DNA of 64,000 nucleotides from Streptomyces sp. DH5 (GCF_020873915.1 NZ_JAHWGP010000035.1:1-64000), one strand, 5' to 3'; shown: positions 16,983-26,705, counted from the stretch's first letter. Numbers and translations are program-made. Notes: generated by a model from the letters alone, not told the origin.

Positions 16983-19418
16983 GTGGGCGGGATCACTCTG
17001 ACGCAGGACGAGCCGGTCACGGCACCACCGGCCGGGGGCCCGCCGCCCCCGGCTCCGGTCGTGGAGCCGGGCCTGAGCCCGCGCCGGGTCCGGCTCGTCT
17101 TCCTCGCCCTGATGCTGGCGCTGCTCCTCGCCGCGCTGGAGCAGATGATCGTCGCCACCGCGCTGCCGAAGATCGTCGGTGAACTGCACGGCCTGGACAG
17201 CATGTCCTGGGCGATCACCGCCTATCTGCTCACCTCCACCGTCGGTCTGCCCGTCTACGGCAAGCTCGGCGACCTGCTCGGCCGCAAGGGCGTCTTCCAG
17301 TTCGCCATCCTCGTCTTCGTCATCGGCTCCGCGCTGGCCGGGCGGGCGACGACCATGGACCAGCTGATCGCCTACCGCGCGGTGCAGGGCGCCGGCGCGG
17401 GCGGACTGATGATCGGCGTCCAGGCGATCATGGCGGACATCGTGCCCGCGCGGCAGCGCGGCCGCTTCATGGGACTCATCGGCGCCGCCTTCGGCCTCGC
17501 CTCCGTCGCCGGACCGCTGCTCGGCGGCTGGTTCACCGACCACCTCTCGTGGCGCTGGTGCTTCTACATCAACGTCCCCTTCGGCCTCCTCACCATGGTC
17601 GTCGTGGCCCTCGTGCTCAAGCTGCCCAAACCGGCCGCGCGAGGCCGCTTCGACGTCCTCGGCACCCTGCTGCTGGCCGTCGCCTCCACCTGCCTGGTGC
17701 TGCTGACCACCTGGGGCGGCACCGAGTACGCCTGGGACTCCCGCACCGTGCTCGGACTCGGCGCGGGCGCCGCCGCGGCCGGCGCGCTGTTCCTCGTCGT
17801 CGAACGCTTCGCCGCCGAACCCCTCATCCCGCTGCGCCTGTTCCGCGACTCCGTCTTCAACGTCACCGGCCTGGTGGGCCTGGTGATCGGCGTCGCCCTG
17901 TTCGGCGCCGCGAGCTATCTGCCCACGTACCTGCAAATGGTCGACGGGGCCTCCGCCACCGAGTCCGGGCTGCTGATGCTGCCGATGATGGGCGGCATCG
18001 TCGGCGCCTCCCTCGTCTCCGGCCAGCTCATCAGCCGCACCGGCCGCTACCGGTGGCACCCCGTCGCCGGCGCGGCCCTCTCCGCCGTCGGCATGTGGCT
18101 GCTCTCCCGCCTGGAGACCGGCACCCCCCGACTGCACTACAGCGTCTGGATGGCCGTGCTGGGCACCGGCATCGGCATGGTGATGCCGGTGCTGATCCTC
18201 GCCGTGCAGAACGCGGTCCGCCCCGCCGACCTGGGCACGGCCACCAGCGCCCACAACTACTTCCGGCAGATCGGCGGCAGCGTCGGCGCCGCCGTCTTCG
18301 GCACGCTCTTCGCCGGCCGGCTCGACGACGCGCTCGCCGAACGCCTCCCCGCGGACGCGGACGCGCCGGACGCCGGGTCCATCACCCCCGAGCTGGTGCA
18401 CGCGCTGCCGCCCGGGCTGCGCGACGCCTACGTGCAGGCCTACGCCGACGCCATGCCCCGTGTCTTCCTCTACCTGGTGCCGGTGCTCGTCCTCGGCCTG
18501 CTCATCGCCTTCTTCCTCAAGGAGAAACCACTGGTGTCCCACCACACCCCCACCGCCGACCCCGCCCGGGAAGCACCGCGCTTCGACACCCGCGTGCCGC
18601 CCGCCCGCCCCCACGCGGCCGGCGGGACGGCCTACGCCCCGCCGCGCCCGCCGCACGCCGGCGGCATCCCCGTCTGCGGCACCGTCCAGCATCCCGACGG
18701 AACCGCCGTGCCCCGTGCGGCGCTCACCCTCATCGACGTGTCCGGACAGCAGACCGGACGCGGCGCCAGCGGCGAGGACGGCCGGTACGCGCTGGCCACG
18801 CCCGGCCCGGGCGCGTACGTCCTGATCGCGGCCGCCGGCGGCCACCAGCCGCAGGCGGTCTCCGTGACCGTCGGCGAGCGGCCCGTCGAACTCGACGTCG
18901 TCCTCGGCGGCGCGGGCCGCCTGGCCGGCAGCGTCGTCACCGCCGACGGCACACCCGTACGGGACGCCGCCGTCACCCTCACCAACGTCCACGGCGAGGT
19001 CGTCGCCAGTACCCGCAGCGGGCGCGAGGGCGGCTACGTCATCAACGAGCTGGTGGCCGGCGAGTACACGCTCGCCGCGAGCGCCCCCGCCTTCCGGCCG
19101 GCGGCCCTCCCCGTCACCGTCCAGGCCGCCAGGGAGACCCGCCAGGACGTCGAACTCGCCGGCGGCGCCGTGCTCCGCGGCACCGTGCGGGCGGGCGGCG
19201 GACGGCCCGTCGAGGAGGCTCGCGTGACCCTCCTGGACGCGGCGGGCAACGTCGTCGACACCCTCACCACCGGACCCGACGGCACCTTCCGCTTCGTCGA
19301 CCTCTCCTCCGGCGAGTACACCGTCATCGCCGCCGGCTACCCACCGGTCGCGACCGTGCTCCAGGTGGCCGGCGGGGGCCGTACGGAACGCGACCTCCTG
19401 CTGGGTCACGAGGACTGA
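16983..19418 (+). CDS. MFS DHA2-type exporter fused to three carboxypeptidase-regulatory-like repeats
   Basis: An 811-residue membrane protein. Residues about 30-515 are a 14-helix EmrB/QacA-type drug:H+ antiporter with [11 protein letters not shown] (loop 2-3 motif A) and GPLLGGWF (motif C). After a Pro/Ala-rich linker, three repeats of about 80 residues follow (from about residue 558), each with a G-x-V...DGxPVxxAxVTL...G-x-Y/F...L...GEYT/AYVL pattern, i.e. transthyretin-like CarboxypepD_reg domains. Ordinary DHA2 transporters end near residue 500, so the tail is an extra binding or assembly module, predicted on the cytoplasmic side if there are 14 helices. GTG at 16983 chosen because GAGGGGAG lies upstream. 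Confidence 0.88.
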   Translation: MGGITLTQDEPVTAPPAGGPPPPAPVVEPGLSPRRVRLVFLALMLALLLAALEQMIVATALPKIVGELHGLDSMSWAITAYLLTSTVGLPVYGKLGDLLGRKGVFQFAILVFVIGSALAGRATTMDQLIAYRAVQGAGAGGLMIGVQAIMADIVPARQRGRFMGLIGAAFGLASVAGPLLGGWFTDHLSWRWCFYINVPFGLLTMVVVALVLKLPKPAARGRFDVLGTLLLAVASTCLVLLTTWGGTEYAWDSRTVLGLGAGAAAAGALFLVVERFAAEPLIPLRLFRDSVFNVTGLVGLVIGVALFGAASYLPTYLQMVDGASATESGLLMLPMMGGIVGASLVSGQLISRTGRYRWHPVAGAALSAVGMWLLSRLETGTPRLHYSVWMAVLGTGIGMVMPVLILAVQNAVRPADLGTATSAHNYFRQIGGSVGAAVFGTLFAGRLDDALAERLPADADAPDAGSITPELVHALPPGLRDAYVQAYADAMPRVFLYLVPVLVLGLLIAFFLKEKPLVSHHTPTADPAREAPRFDTRVPPARPHAAGGTAYAPPRPPHAGGIPVCGTVQHPDGTAVPRAALTLIDVSGQQTGRGASGEDGRYALATPGPGAYVLIAAAGGHQPQAVSVTVGERPVELDVVLGGAGRLAGSVVTADGTPVRDAAVTLTNVHGEVVASTRSGREGGYVINELVAGEYTLAASAPAFRPAALPVTVQAARETRQDVELAGGAVLRGTVRAGGGRPVEEARVTLLDAAGNVVDTLTTGPDGTFRFVDLSSGEYTVIAAGYPPVATVLQVAGGGRTERDLLLGHED

Positions 19419-19479
19419 AACGGTCCTCCGCCCGGGGAATCGCGCGCAGGTGCGAGCACCGGCGGGCGATTCCCGTACC

Positions 19480-19870
19480 GGTGCGTGCCGCGGACGGCCG
19501 CAGCGAACTGCTCGACCCGCCCACGGGCGCGCCCACGGGCGTCGGCGGGGTGCCGTTCGAGGCGGGGCGGGTCGCCGTCGCGTCCGGCGACCGGCTGGTG
19601 GTGCGCACCGACGGACCGGTCGGGGTGCGCGGCGAGGACATCAGCGTGCGCGGTGGCCGCAAGGACGACGTGGCGCCGGGCGGGGCCGGCACCGGGGTCA
19701 CCGTGGTGCCGCCGGTGCCCGGCACGGACTTGACGGCCGCCGCGTCGGACCGGCCGAAGGCGTTGTCCCGGGCGAGGACGACGGCCGCACCCGTGGGTCG
19801 ACCGTCGCCGGGCGGTGCGGCACCGGGCTGCCGCGGGCGCGCCGCCTCACGCCGGACGGGGCTGGTGCAC
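19480..19870 (+). pseudogene. Remnant of a SpoIIE-type PP2C phosphatase
   Basis: The reading GRSELLDPPTGAP, VGGVPFEA, GDRLVVRTDG, VRGEDI and GGRKDDV follows the C-terminal core of the SpoIIE/RsbU serine phosphatases common in Streptomyces, but the segment between GEDI and GGRKDD is deleted, there is no N-terminal half, and leucines have become prolines. Downstream, an RARTT-like stretch may be what is left of an HATPase domain. No start or ribosome-binding site. It occupies the 560-base gap between the MFS and M55 genes. Confidence 0.6.
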
Positions 19871-19978
19871 CGTCCGCGGGGCGGACGGCCCGCGTCGGCA
19901 CCCGGGCCCGGTGGTGTGGACCTGTGACTGTCGTGGGGCCCTTGGCCAGCGGATTCTTCGGCATGTAGCGTCGGCCGC

Positions 19979-20812
19979 ATGAAGATCCTCATCAGCGCCG
20001 ACATGGAGGGCGCCACCGGTGTCACCTGGCCGGCCGACGTGCTGCCGGGGACTCCCCAGTGGGAGCGGTGCCGGTCCATGTTCACCTCGGACGTCAACGC
20101 CGCCGTGCAGGGCTTCTTCGACGGCGGCGCCGACGAGGTGCTGATCAACGAAGCCCACTGGACCATGCGCAACCTGCTCCTCGAGCGGCTGGACGAGCGG
20201 GCCGAGATGCTCACCGGCCGGCACAAGGCGCTGTCCATGGTCGAGGGCGTGCAGCACGGTGACGTCGACGGCATCGCCTTCATCGGCTACCACGCGGGCG
20301 CCGGCATGGAGGGCGTCCTCGCGCACACCTTCCTCGCCAACTCCATCACCGGGGTGTGGGTCAACGACGTACGGGCCAGCGAGGGCCTGCTCAACGCGCA
20401 CGTGGTCGCCGAGTACGGCGTGCCGGTGGTCCTGGTCACCGGCGACGACGTCGCCTGCGAGGACGCACTCGGCTACGCGCCCGAGGCCCTGAAGGTCGCC
20501 GTCAAGGACCATGTGTCCCGGTACGCGGCGGTGTGCCGCACCCCCGCCCGCACGGCCGCCGACATCCGCGCCGCCGCCAAGGACGCGACCGCGCTCGCGG
20601 TGCGCCGGGAGCCCGTCGACGGCGGGCCCTTCACCGTGGCGGTGGAGTTCGACGCGGAGCACCTGGCGATGGCCGCCACCGTCGTGCCGGGCGTGACCCG
20701 CACCGGTGAGCGGAAGGTCGCGTACACCAGCCCGACCATGTACGAGGGAATCCGCACCTTCAAGGCGGTCACCACGATCGCCTCGAACGCGGTGGAGGAG
20801 CAGTATGGCTGA
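19979..20812 (+). CDS. M55-family D-aminopeptidase (DppA-like)
   Basis: A 277-residue zinc peptidase. Residues D8, E10, H60, H105 and E135 fit the metal ligands of B. subtilis DppA, a D-aminopeptidase that releases D-Ala-type residues. ISADMEGATGV and GYHAGAG are the family motifs. No signal peptide, so it acts on imported or recycled peptides. First gene of the peptidase operon; its last eight bases overlap the next gene. The ATG is at 19979. Confidence 0.92.
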   Translation: MKILISADMEGATGVTWPADVLPGTPQWERCRSMFTSDVNAAVQGFFDGGADEVLINEAHWTMRNLLLERLDERAEMLTGRHKALSMVEGVQHGDVDGIAFIGYHAGAGMEGVLAHTFLANSITGVWVNDVRASEGLLNAHVVAEYGVPVVLVTGDDVACEDALGYAPEALKVAVKDHVSRYAAVCRTPARTAADIRAAAKDATALAVRREPVDGGPFTVAVEFDAEHLAMAATVVPGVTRTGERKVAYTSPTMYEGIRTFKAVTTIASNAVEEQYG

Positions 20813-22109
20813 CGAGCGGGCCCTGGACGAGGTCGTGACCTTCACGTCCGACCTGATCAGGATCGACACGACGAACAGGGGCGGGGGCGACTGCCAGGAG
20901 CGGCCCGCCGCCGAGTACGCCGCCGCCCGGCTCGCCGAGGCCGGCCTGGAGCCGGTGCTCCTGGAGCGCACCCCCGGCCGGACCAACGTCGTCGCGCGTC
21001 TGGAGGGCAGCGACCCGTCGGCCGACGCGCTGCTCGTCCACGGCCACCTGGACGTCGTACCGGCCGAGGCGGCCGACTGGAGCGTCCACCCCTTCTCCGG
21101 AGAGATCCGCGACGGGGTCGTCTGGGGGCGCGGAGCCGTCGACATGAAGAACATGGACGCGATGATCCTGTCCGTGGTGCGGGCCTGGGCCCGTGAGGGC
21201 GTACGGCCCCGGCGGGACATCGTCATCGCCTTCACCGCCGACGAGGAGGCCAGCGCCGAGGACGGCTCCGGATTCCTCGCCGACCGGCACGCCCACCTCT
21301 TCGAGGGCTGCACCGAGGGGGTCAGCGAGTCGGGTGCCTACACCTTCCACGACGGCGCCGGGCGGGAGCTCTACCCGATCGCGGCCGGCGAGCGCGGCAC
21401 CGCCTGGATGAAGCTCACCGCGCGCGGCCGGGCCGGACACGGCTCCAAGGTCAACCAGGAGAACGCGGTGACCCGCCTCGCCGCCGCCATCAACCGGATC
21501 GGCGGGCACGAGTGGCCGCTGCGCCTCACCCCGACCGTGCGGGCCGCGCTCACCGAGATCGCCGCCGTGTACGGCATCGACACCGACCTGTCCGACGTGG
21601 ACGCCCTGCTGGACAAGCTCGGCCCCGCGGCCAAGCTCGTCGAGGCCACCGTCCGCAACAGCACCAACCCGACCATGCTGGACGCCGGGTACAAGGTCAA
21701 CGTGATCCCCGGGGAGGCCGTGGCACACGTCGACGGACGGTACCTCCCGGGCACCGAGGACGAGTTCCGGGCGACCATGGACCGGCTCACCGGACCGGAC
21801 GTCCACTGGGAGTTCGCGCACCACGAGACCGCCCTCCAGGCGCCGGTGGACACCCCGACGTTCTCCCGGATGCGGGCCGCCGTCGAGGAGTTCGCGCCGG
21901 AGGGGCACGTCGTGCCGTACTGCATGTCCGGCGGTACCGACGCCAAGCAGTTCTCCCGGCTCGGCATCACCGGCTACGGCTTCGCGCCGCTGAAGCTGCC
22001 GGAGGGCTTCGACTACCAGGCCCTCTTCCACGGGGTCGACGAGCGCGTCCCGGTCGAGGCGCTCCACTTCGGCGTCCGGGTCCTCGACCGGTTCCTGCGG
22101 ACCGCCTGA
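20805..22109 (+). CDS. M20-family metallopeptidase
   Basis: A 434-residue dinuclear zinc peptidase. The ligand set is visible: HGHLDVVP (H81, D83), GRGAVDMKN, TADEEAS (general base and ligand) and a late FHGVDERV histidine, with the dimerisation domain in the middle (GRAGHGSKVNQENA). Members are aminoacylases, dipeptidases or carboxypeptidases; the substrate is not evident. The ATG at 20805 sits inside the end of the M55 gene, so it is coupled to it. Confidence 0.9.
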   Translation: MADERALDEVVTFTSDLIRIDTTNRGGGDCQERPAAEYAAARLAEAGLEPVLLERTPGRTNVVARLEGSDPSADALLVHGHLDVVPAEAADWSVHPFSGEIRDGVVWGRGAVDMKNMDAMILSVVRAWAREGVRPRRDIVIAFTADEEASAEDGSGFLADRHAHLFEGCTEGVSESGAYTFHDGAGRELYPIAAGERGTAWMKLTARGRAGHGSKVNQENAVTRLAAAINRIGGHEWPLRLTPTVRAALTEIAAVYGIDTDLSDVDALLDKLGPAAKLVEATVRNSTNPTMLDAGYKVNVIPGEAVAHVDGRYLPGTEDEFRATMDRLTGPDVHWEFAHHETALQAPVDTPTFSRMRAAVEEFAPEGHVVPYCMSGGTDAKQFSRLGITGYGFAPLKLPEGFDYQALFHGVDERVPVEALHFGVRVLDRFLRTA

Positions 22110-22125
22110 ACGAGTGGGGGAGACA

Positions 22126-24078
22126 GTGCAGACGGAGGCGTACGGCGAGTGGCCCTCGCCCATCGACGCGGCCACGGCCGCGGCCCACGACGGCAGCCCC
22201 GAGTTCGCGGGCTTCGTCGGCGACGAGGTGTGGTGGACCGAGCCCCGGCCCGCCGAGGCCGGCCGGCGCACCCTGGTGCGGCGGCACGCCGACGGCACGG
22301 AGGAGTCCGTGCTGCCCGCGCCGTGGAACGTGCGCACCCGGGTCATCGAGTACGGCGGCCTCCCGTGGGCCGGCACCGTGCGCGACGGCGGCCCGGTCGT
22401 GGTGTTCGTGAACTTCGCCGACCAGCGCCTCTACCGGTGGGAACCGGGCGCCGAACCGCGCCCCCTCACCCCTGTCTCCCCGGTCGGGGACGGGCTGCGC
22501 TGGGCCGAGCCGGTGCTGCTGCCGGAGCGCGACGAGGTGTGGTGCGTCCTGGAGGAGTTCACCGGCGACGGCCCGAGCGACGTCCGCCGCGTCCTGGCCT
22601 CCGTACCGCTGGACGGCTCGGCCGCAGGCGACCGGGAGCGCGTGCGGGAGCTGAGCGACGGACGGCACCGGTTCGTCACCGGGCCGCGCCTGTCGCCCGG
22701 CGGACGGCGCGCCGCCTGGATCGGCTGGGACCACCCGCGCATGCCGTGGGACGGCACCGAACTCCTCGTCGCCGACGTCACCCCGGACGGCACGCTCACC
22801 GGCGCGCGCGTGGTGGCCGGCGGGCCCGAGGAGTCCGTCCCCCAGGCGGACTGGACCCCCGACGACAGGCTGCTGTACTCCAGCGACCGCACGGGCTGGT
22901 GGAACCTCTACCGGGACGGGGAGCCGCTCTGCCCGCGCGAGGAGGAGTTCGGCGGACCCCTGTGGAAGCTGGGGCACCGCTGGTTCGCCCCGTTGGACGG
23001 CGGCCTGATCGCCGTCCTCCACGGCCGGGGCGCCCCCGTGCTCGGCATCCTCGACCCCGAGACCGGAGAGGTCTGCGACGCCGCCGGACCCTGGACCGAG
23101 TTCGCGCCGACCGTGGCCGCCCACGGCGAGCGGGTCGTCGCCGTCGGCGCCGGACCGCGCAGCGGCCACGAAGTGGTGGAGCTGGACACCCGGACGGGGC
23201 GGGCCCGCGTGATCGGCGCCGAGCACAGGGACGCCGTGGACCCCGCGTACTACCCCGAGCCGCAGGTCCGCACCTTCACCGGACCGGACGGCCGGGAGAT
23301 CCACGCCCAGGTCTACCCGCCGCACCACCCCGGCCGTACCGGCCCCGCCGACGAGCTGCCGCCCTACGTGATCTGGGCGCACGGCGGCCCCACCGGCCGG
23401 TCGCCGCTCGTGCTCGACCTGGAGGTCGCCTACTTCACCTCGCGCGGCATCGGCGTCGCCGAGGTCAACTACGGCGGCTCCACCGGCTACGGGCGCGCGT
23501 ACCGCAACCGGCTGCGCGAACAGTGGGGCGTGGTCGACGTCGAGGACTGCGCGGCCGTCGCGCGGGCCCTCGCCGACGAGGGCACCGCCGACCGCGACCG
23601 GCTCGCCGTGCGCGGCGGCAGCGCGGGCGGCTGGACCACCGCCGCCTCGCTCACCACGACCGACGTCTACGCCTGCGGCACCATCATCTACCCGGTGCTC
23701 GACCTCGCCGGCTGGGGCACGGGGGAGACCCACGACTTCGAGTCCCAGTACCTGGAGACCCTCGTCGGCCCGCGCGCCGAGGTTCCCGAGCGGTACGTGC
23801 GGCGTTCCCCCGTCGAGCACGCCGACCGGCTGTCCGTGCCCTTCCTGATGCTCCAGGGACTGGACGACGTGATCTGCCCGCCCGTGCAGTGCGAGCGGTT
23901 CCTGGCCCGGCTGGCCGGCCGGGGCGTGCCGCACGCGTACCTCACCTTCGAGGGCGAGGGCCACGGCTTCCGGCGGGCGGAGACGATGGTGCGCGCCCTG
24001 GAGGCGGAGATGTCCCTGTACGCCCAGGTGTTCGGGATGAGACCGCCGGGAGTGCCGACGCTGGAGCTGGGGACGTGA
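22126..24078 (+). CDS. S9-family prolyl oligopeptidase-like serine peptidase
   Basis: A 650-residue enzyme with an N-terminal beta-propeller (DRLLYSSDRTGWWNLY type blades) and a C-terminal alpha/beta hydrolase. GGSAGG carries the nucleophile Ser499, QGLDDVICP the acid and EGEGHGF the histidine. It resembles acylaminoacyl/dipeptidyl peptidases that accept only short peptides. No signal peptide. The GTG at 22126 follows GGGGGAG; an in-frame GTG at 22114 is less well placed. It lies 16 bases after the M20 stop. Confidence 0.9.
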   Translation: MQTEAYGEWPSPIDAATAAAHDGSPEFAGFVGDEVWWTEPRPAEAGRRTLVRRHADGTEESVLPAPWNVRTRVIEYGGLPWAGTVRDGGPVVVFVNFADQRLYRWEPGAEPRPLTPVSPVGDGLRWAEPVLLPERDEVWCVLEEFTGDGPSDVRRVLASVPLDGSAAGDRERVRELSDGRHRFVTGPRLSPGGRRAAWIGWDHPRMPWDGTELLVADVTPDGTLTGARVVAGGPEESVPQADWTPDDRLLYSSDRTGWWNLYRDGEPLCPREEEFGGPLWKLGHRWFAPLDGGLIAVLHGRGAPVLGILDPETGEVCDAAGPWTEFAPTVAAHGERVVAVGAGPRSGHEVVELDTRTGRARVIGAEHRDAVDPAYYPEPQVRTFTGPDGREIHAQVYPPHHPGRTGPADELPPYVIWAHGGPTGRSPLVLDLEVAYFTSRGIGVAEVNYGGSTGYGRAYRNRLREQWGVVDVEDCAAVARALADEGTADRDRLAVRGGSAGGWTTAASLTTTDVYACGTIIYPVLDLAGWGTGETHDFESQYLETLVGPRAEVPERYVRRSPVEHADRLSVPFLMLQGLDDVICPPVQCERFLARLAGRGVPHAYLTFEGEGHGFRRAETMVRALEAEMSLYAQVFGMRPPGVPTLELGT

Positions 24079-25007
24079 GCCGGGTGGAGGAGCTGCGGCG
24101 GCCGCCCCGCCTCGCCCCCGGCGCCCGGGTGGCCGTCGTCGCCCCCAGCGGCCCGGTGCCCGAGGACCGGCTCCGGGCCGGGCTCGACATCCTGCGCGGC
24201 TGGGACCTCGACCCGGTGGTGGCCCCGCACGTCCTCGACCGGCACGGCGGGCTCCGTTACCTCGCGGGCGGCGACGTCGAGCGGGCCGCCGATCTCCAGT
24301 CGGCCTGGTGCGACCCGGCCGTCGACGCGGTGATCTGCGCCCGCGGCGGCTACGGCGTGCAGCGCATGGTCGACTCCCTCGACTGGGAGGCCATGCGGGC
24401 GGCCGGACCGAAGGTGTTCGTCGGGTTCAGCGACATCACCGCGCTGCACGAGGCGTTCGCGGTCCGGCTCGGCCTCGTCACCCTGCACGGGCCGATGGCC
24501 GCGGGTCTCGACTTCGTGAAGAGCGCACGCGCCCAGGACCATCTCAGGGCCACCCTCTTCGCCCCCGAGACGGTCCGCACCATCGTCTCCGACGGCACCG
24601 CCCTCGTCCCCGGCAGGGCCCGCGGAGTCACCCTGGGGGGCTGTCTCTCCCTGCTCGCCTCCGACCGGGGCACCCCGCACGCCAGACCCTCCGCACGTGG
24701 CGGACTGCTCTGCCTGGAGGACGTGGGGGAGGAGACCTACCGGCTGGACCGCGACCTCACCCAGCTGCTGCGGGCCGGGTGGCTGGACGGCGTCCACGGG
24801 CTGCTGCTCGGCTCCTGGGCGCAGTGCGAGCCGTACGAGGGGGTGCGGACGCTGCTCGCCGACCGGCTCGGCGGACTCGGCGTGCCGGTGGCCGAGCAGT
24901 TCGGGTTCGGCCACTGCGACGACGGGCTCACCGTCCCCTTCGGCGTGGCCGCGGAACTCGACGCGGACGCGGGCACGCTGACCCTGGACGAACCGGCGCT
25001 GACCTGA
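24075..25007 (+). CDS. S66-family LD-carboxypeptidase (muramoyltetrapeptide carboxypeptidase)
   Basis: A 310-residue cytoplasmic LD-carboxypeptidase that removes the terminal D-Ala from muropeptide-type tetrapeptides during cell-wall recycling. VAVVAPSGPVPEDR at the N-terminus, ICARGGYG, and VGFSDITALH (nucleophile Ser) are the family signatures, followed by a C-terminal GSW/FGFGH region with the Glu-His pair. The GTG at 24075 overlaps the previous stop (GTGA). With the D-aminopeptidase two genes earlier it points to D-amino-acid-containing peptides as the operon's substrate. Confidence 0.92.
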   Translation: MSRVEELRRPPRLAPGARVAVVAPSGPVPEDRLRAGLDILRGWDLDPVVAPHVLDRHGGLRYLAGGDVERAADLQSAWCDPAVDAVICARGGYGVQRMVDSLDWEAMRAAGPKVFVGFSDITALHEAFAVRLGLVTLHGPMAAGLDFVKSARAQDHLRATLFAPETVRTIVSDGTALVPGRARGVTLGGCLSLLASDRGTPHARPSARGGLLCLEDVGEETYRLDRDLTQLLRAGWLDGVHGLLLGSWAQCEPYEGVRTLLADRLGGLGVPVAEQFGFGHCDDGLTVPFGVAAELDADAGTLTLDEPALT

Positions 25008-25010
25008 CAC

Positions 25011-25057
25011 CGCCGGACCTCGACGAGGGGCGTCGAGCCGCTCGTCGAGGTCCGGCG
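25011..25057 (+). terminator. Perfect 17-bp hairpin ending the peptidase operon
   Basis: 25011-25027 is exactly complementary to 25041-25057, with a 13-base loop. It starts four bases after the LD-carboxypeptidase stop. There is no T-run, as is common in Streptomyces. Confidence 0.85.
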
Positions 25058-25077
25058 GGGCGTCGTAGGGTGGCGGC

Positions 25078-25632
25078 GTGCCGCACACCACTTCCCGCTA
25101 TCTCGCCGAGGGCACCCGTGTCGGGCTGCGTCACTTCACCCGCGCGGACGCCGCCGAGTTCACCGCCCGCGCCCGGGAGAGCAAGGACCTGCACCACCCC
25201 TGGCTGTTCCCGCCGGACACCGCGGCCGCGTACGCCGCGTACGCGGGGCGGCTGATCGAGGACCGCACCAAGGCGGGGTTCCTGGTCTGCGAGAAGGAGG
25301 CGGACGGCGCCCTCGCCGGCTTCATCAACATCAACAACATCGTCCAGGGGGGCTTCCTCTGCGGCGCGCTCGGCTACGGCGCCTTCGCCCACGCGGCGGG
25401 CCGCGGACTGATGCGCGAAGGGCTGGACCTCGTCGTGCGGTACGCCTTCGGGCCGATGCGGCTGCACCGGCTGGAGATCAACGTGCAGCCCGGCAACGCG
25501 GCCTCCATCGCCCTGGCCCGCGCCTGCGGGTTCCGCCTGGAGGGCTTCTCCCCGAAGATGCTCTTCGTCGACGGCGCCTGGCGCGACCACGAACGCTGGG
25601 CGATCACCAGCGAGATGACGGCGGGCCGCTGA
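25078..25632 (+). CDS. GNAT acetyltransferase, RimJ/RimL type
   Basis: A 184-residue acetyltransferase with the RimJ/L layout: RVGLRHFTRADA start, FININNIVQGGFLCGALGY strand pair, and RLEINVQPGNAASIALARACGF containing the N-x-x-S-x-x-x-x-x-x-x-G-F signature. Substrates in this group are N-terminal alanine/serine of ribosomal proteins or small amines; not assignable here. The GTG at 25078 directly follows the operon hairpin, so expression needs its own promoter or read-through. Confidence 0.85.
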   Translation: MPHTTSRYLAEGTRVGLRHFTRADAAEFTARARESKDLHHPWLFPPDTAAAYAAYAGRLIEDRTKAGFLVCEKEADGALAGFININNIVQGGFLCGALGYGAFAHAAGRGLMREGLDLVVRYAFGPMRLHRLEINVQPGNAASIALARACGFRLEGFSPKMLFVDGAWRDHERWAITSEMTAGR

Positions 25633-25839
25633 GGTACGGGCCGCCCCGACCCGCTGCCGCCCCCGTTCACGAGGGCCCGGGGCGGCTCCCCCGGAGACCG
25701 TGACGACGATCCGATGGGGGTACGGACGCTGCCCGGGGCACCCCCGTACCCCGACAACCCGCGGACCCCACTGCGCCCGCTCGACGAGACGCACCGCATC
25801 GAGGGACACGACGAGGCCGGACCGCCCGCGACTTGGCCC

Positions 25840-26165
25840 GGCAGATCGGCCGCACACCCCATACCCAGCAGCCTGCTGCCCGTACCCGTCCGCGACGGCT
25901 ACGACCGCGACCGCGAACTGCGCCCCGTCGACGCCCCGGTGACCGAGGGCGACCGGCCGCGCGCCACCGTGCTGCCCGCCATCGGCGGCCGGATCGCCTC
26001 CCTGGTCCACCGGCCGCGAACCGCTGTACCGCAACCCGGTGCTCCAGCCCGCCGACTTCGCCCCGGACAGCGCCTGGTTCTCCGGCGGAATCGAGTGGCA
26101 CATCGGCGCCACCGGCCACACCACCGCGTCCCGCTCACCCGTGCACGCGGGCTTCGAGGTCGCCG
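25840..26165 (+). pseudogene. Fragment of a DUF5107-family protein with a frameshift
   Basis: One frame reads RDGYDRDRELRPV and RATVLPAIGGRIASLVHRP up to about 26015. Another frame then continues EPLYRNPVLQPADFAP, GGIEWHIGATGHTT to about 26130. Together these follow the start of DUF5107 (large TPR-linked carbohydrate-related proteins of actinomycetes), so a frameshift plus loss of most of the gene is evident. The following bases up to 26266 encode an unrelated-looking tail (LPERYDFRTRPAP). This fills the gap between the GNAT and VOC genes. Confidence 0.62.
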
Positions 26166-26273
26166 ACCTGCGGCAGGGGGACGAGGTGATCGGACGGCTG
26201 TGGAGCACCCTCACCGACGCACCCCTGCCGGAACGCTACGACTTCCGGACGCGGCCCGCGCCCTGAGCCGGTG

Positions 26274-26621
26274 TCAGGCGCGGCGGTCCGCGTACTCGTA
26301 GACCGCCCCGTCCGGGTGCCGGGCGATGAGGTTGCGGCCCACCGGGGTGGGGACCGGGCCCGCGATGATGTCGGCGCCCATCTCCGCGAGGACCCGGCGG
26401 GCCTCGTCCACGTCCTGCACCGCGATGGTCGCCGCGACCTTGCGCAGTACGTCCAGTTCCGCCGCGGGACCGCTCATCAGCAGGAAGCAGCCCACGGCGG
26501 CGACGTGGACTCCCGCCCGCTCGAAGCGGAGGGCCTTGCCGCCGGCCAGCCGCTCGTAGAAGGGGATGGCGGTCTCGATGTCGTCGACGCAGACGCGCAG
26601 GGTGGCACCCAGAATCTCCAT
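26274..26621 (-). CDS. VOC (glyoxalase/bleomycin-resistance)-fold protein
   Basis: A 115-residue single VOC domain: ILGATLRVCVDDIETAIPFYERL at the N-terminus and IAVQDVDEARRVL later give the two beta-alpha-beta modules. The ending NLIARHPDGAVYEY is typical. The metal ligands of true glyoxalases are not clearly all present, so the function is open. The ATG at 26621 was chosen over an upstream in-frame start because the fold begins there. Divergent from the holin-like gene. Confidence 0.85.
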   Translation of the reverse strand: MEILGATLRVCVDDIETAIPFYERLAGGKALRFERAGVHVAAVGCFLLMSGPAAELDVLRKVAATIAVQDVDEARRVLAEMGADIIAGPVPTPVGRNLIARHPDGAVYEYADRRA

Positions 26622-26705
26622 GGGAACGAGCCTAGTTGGGGCCGGCACGGACCAGGGGCCACCCCGGACGATCTCCACAGCGCCCTTCACACCGTCCACC
26701 GGCGG

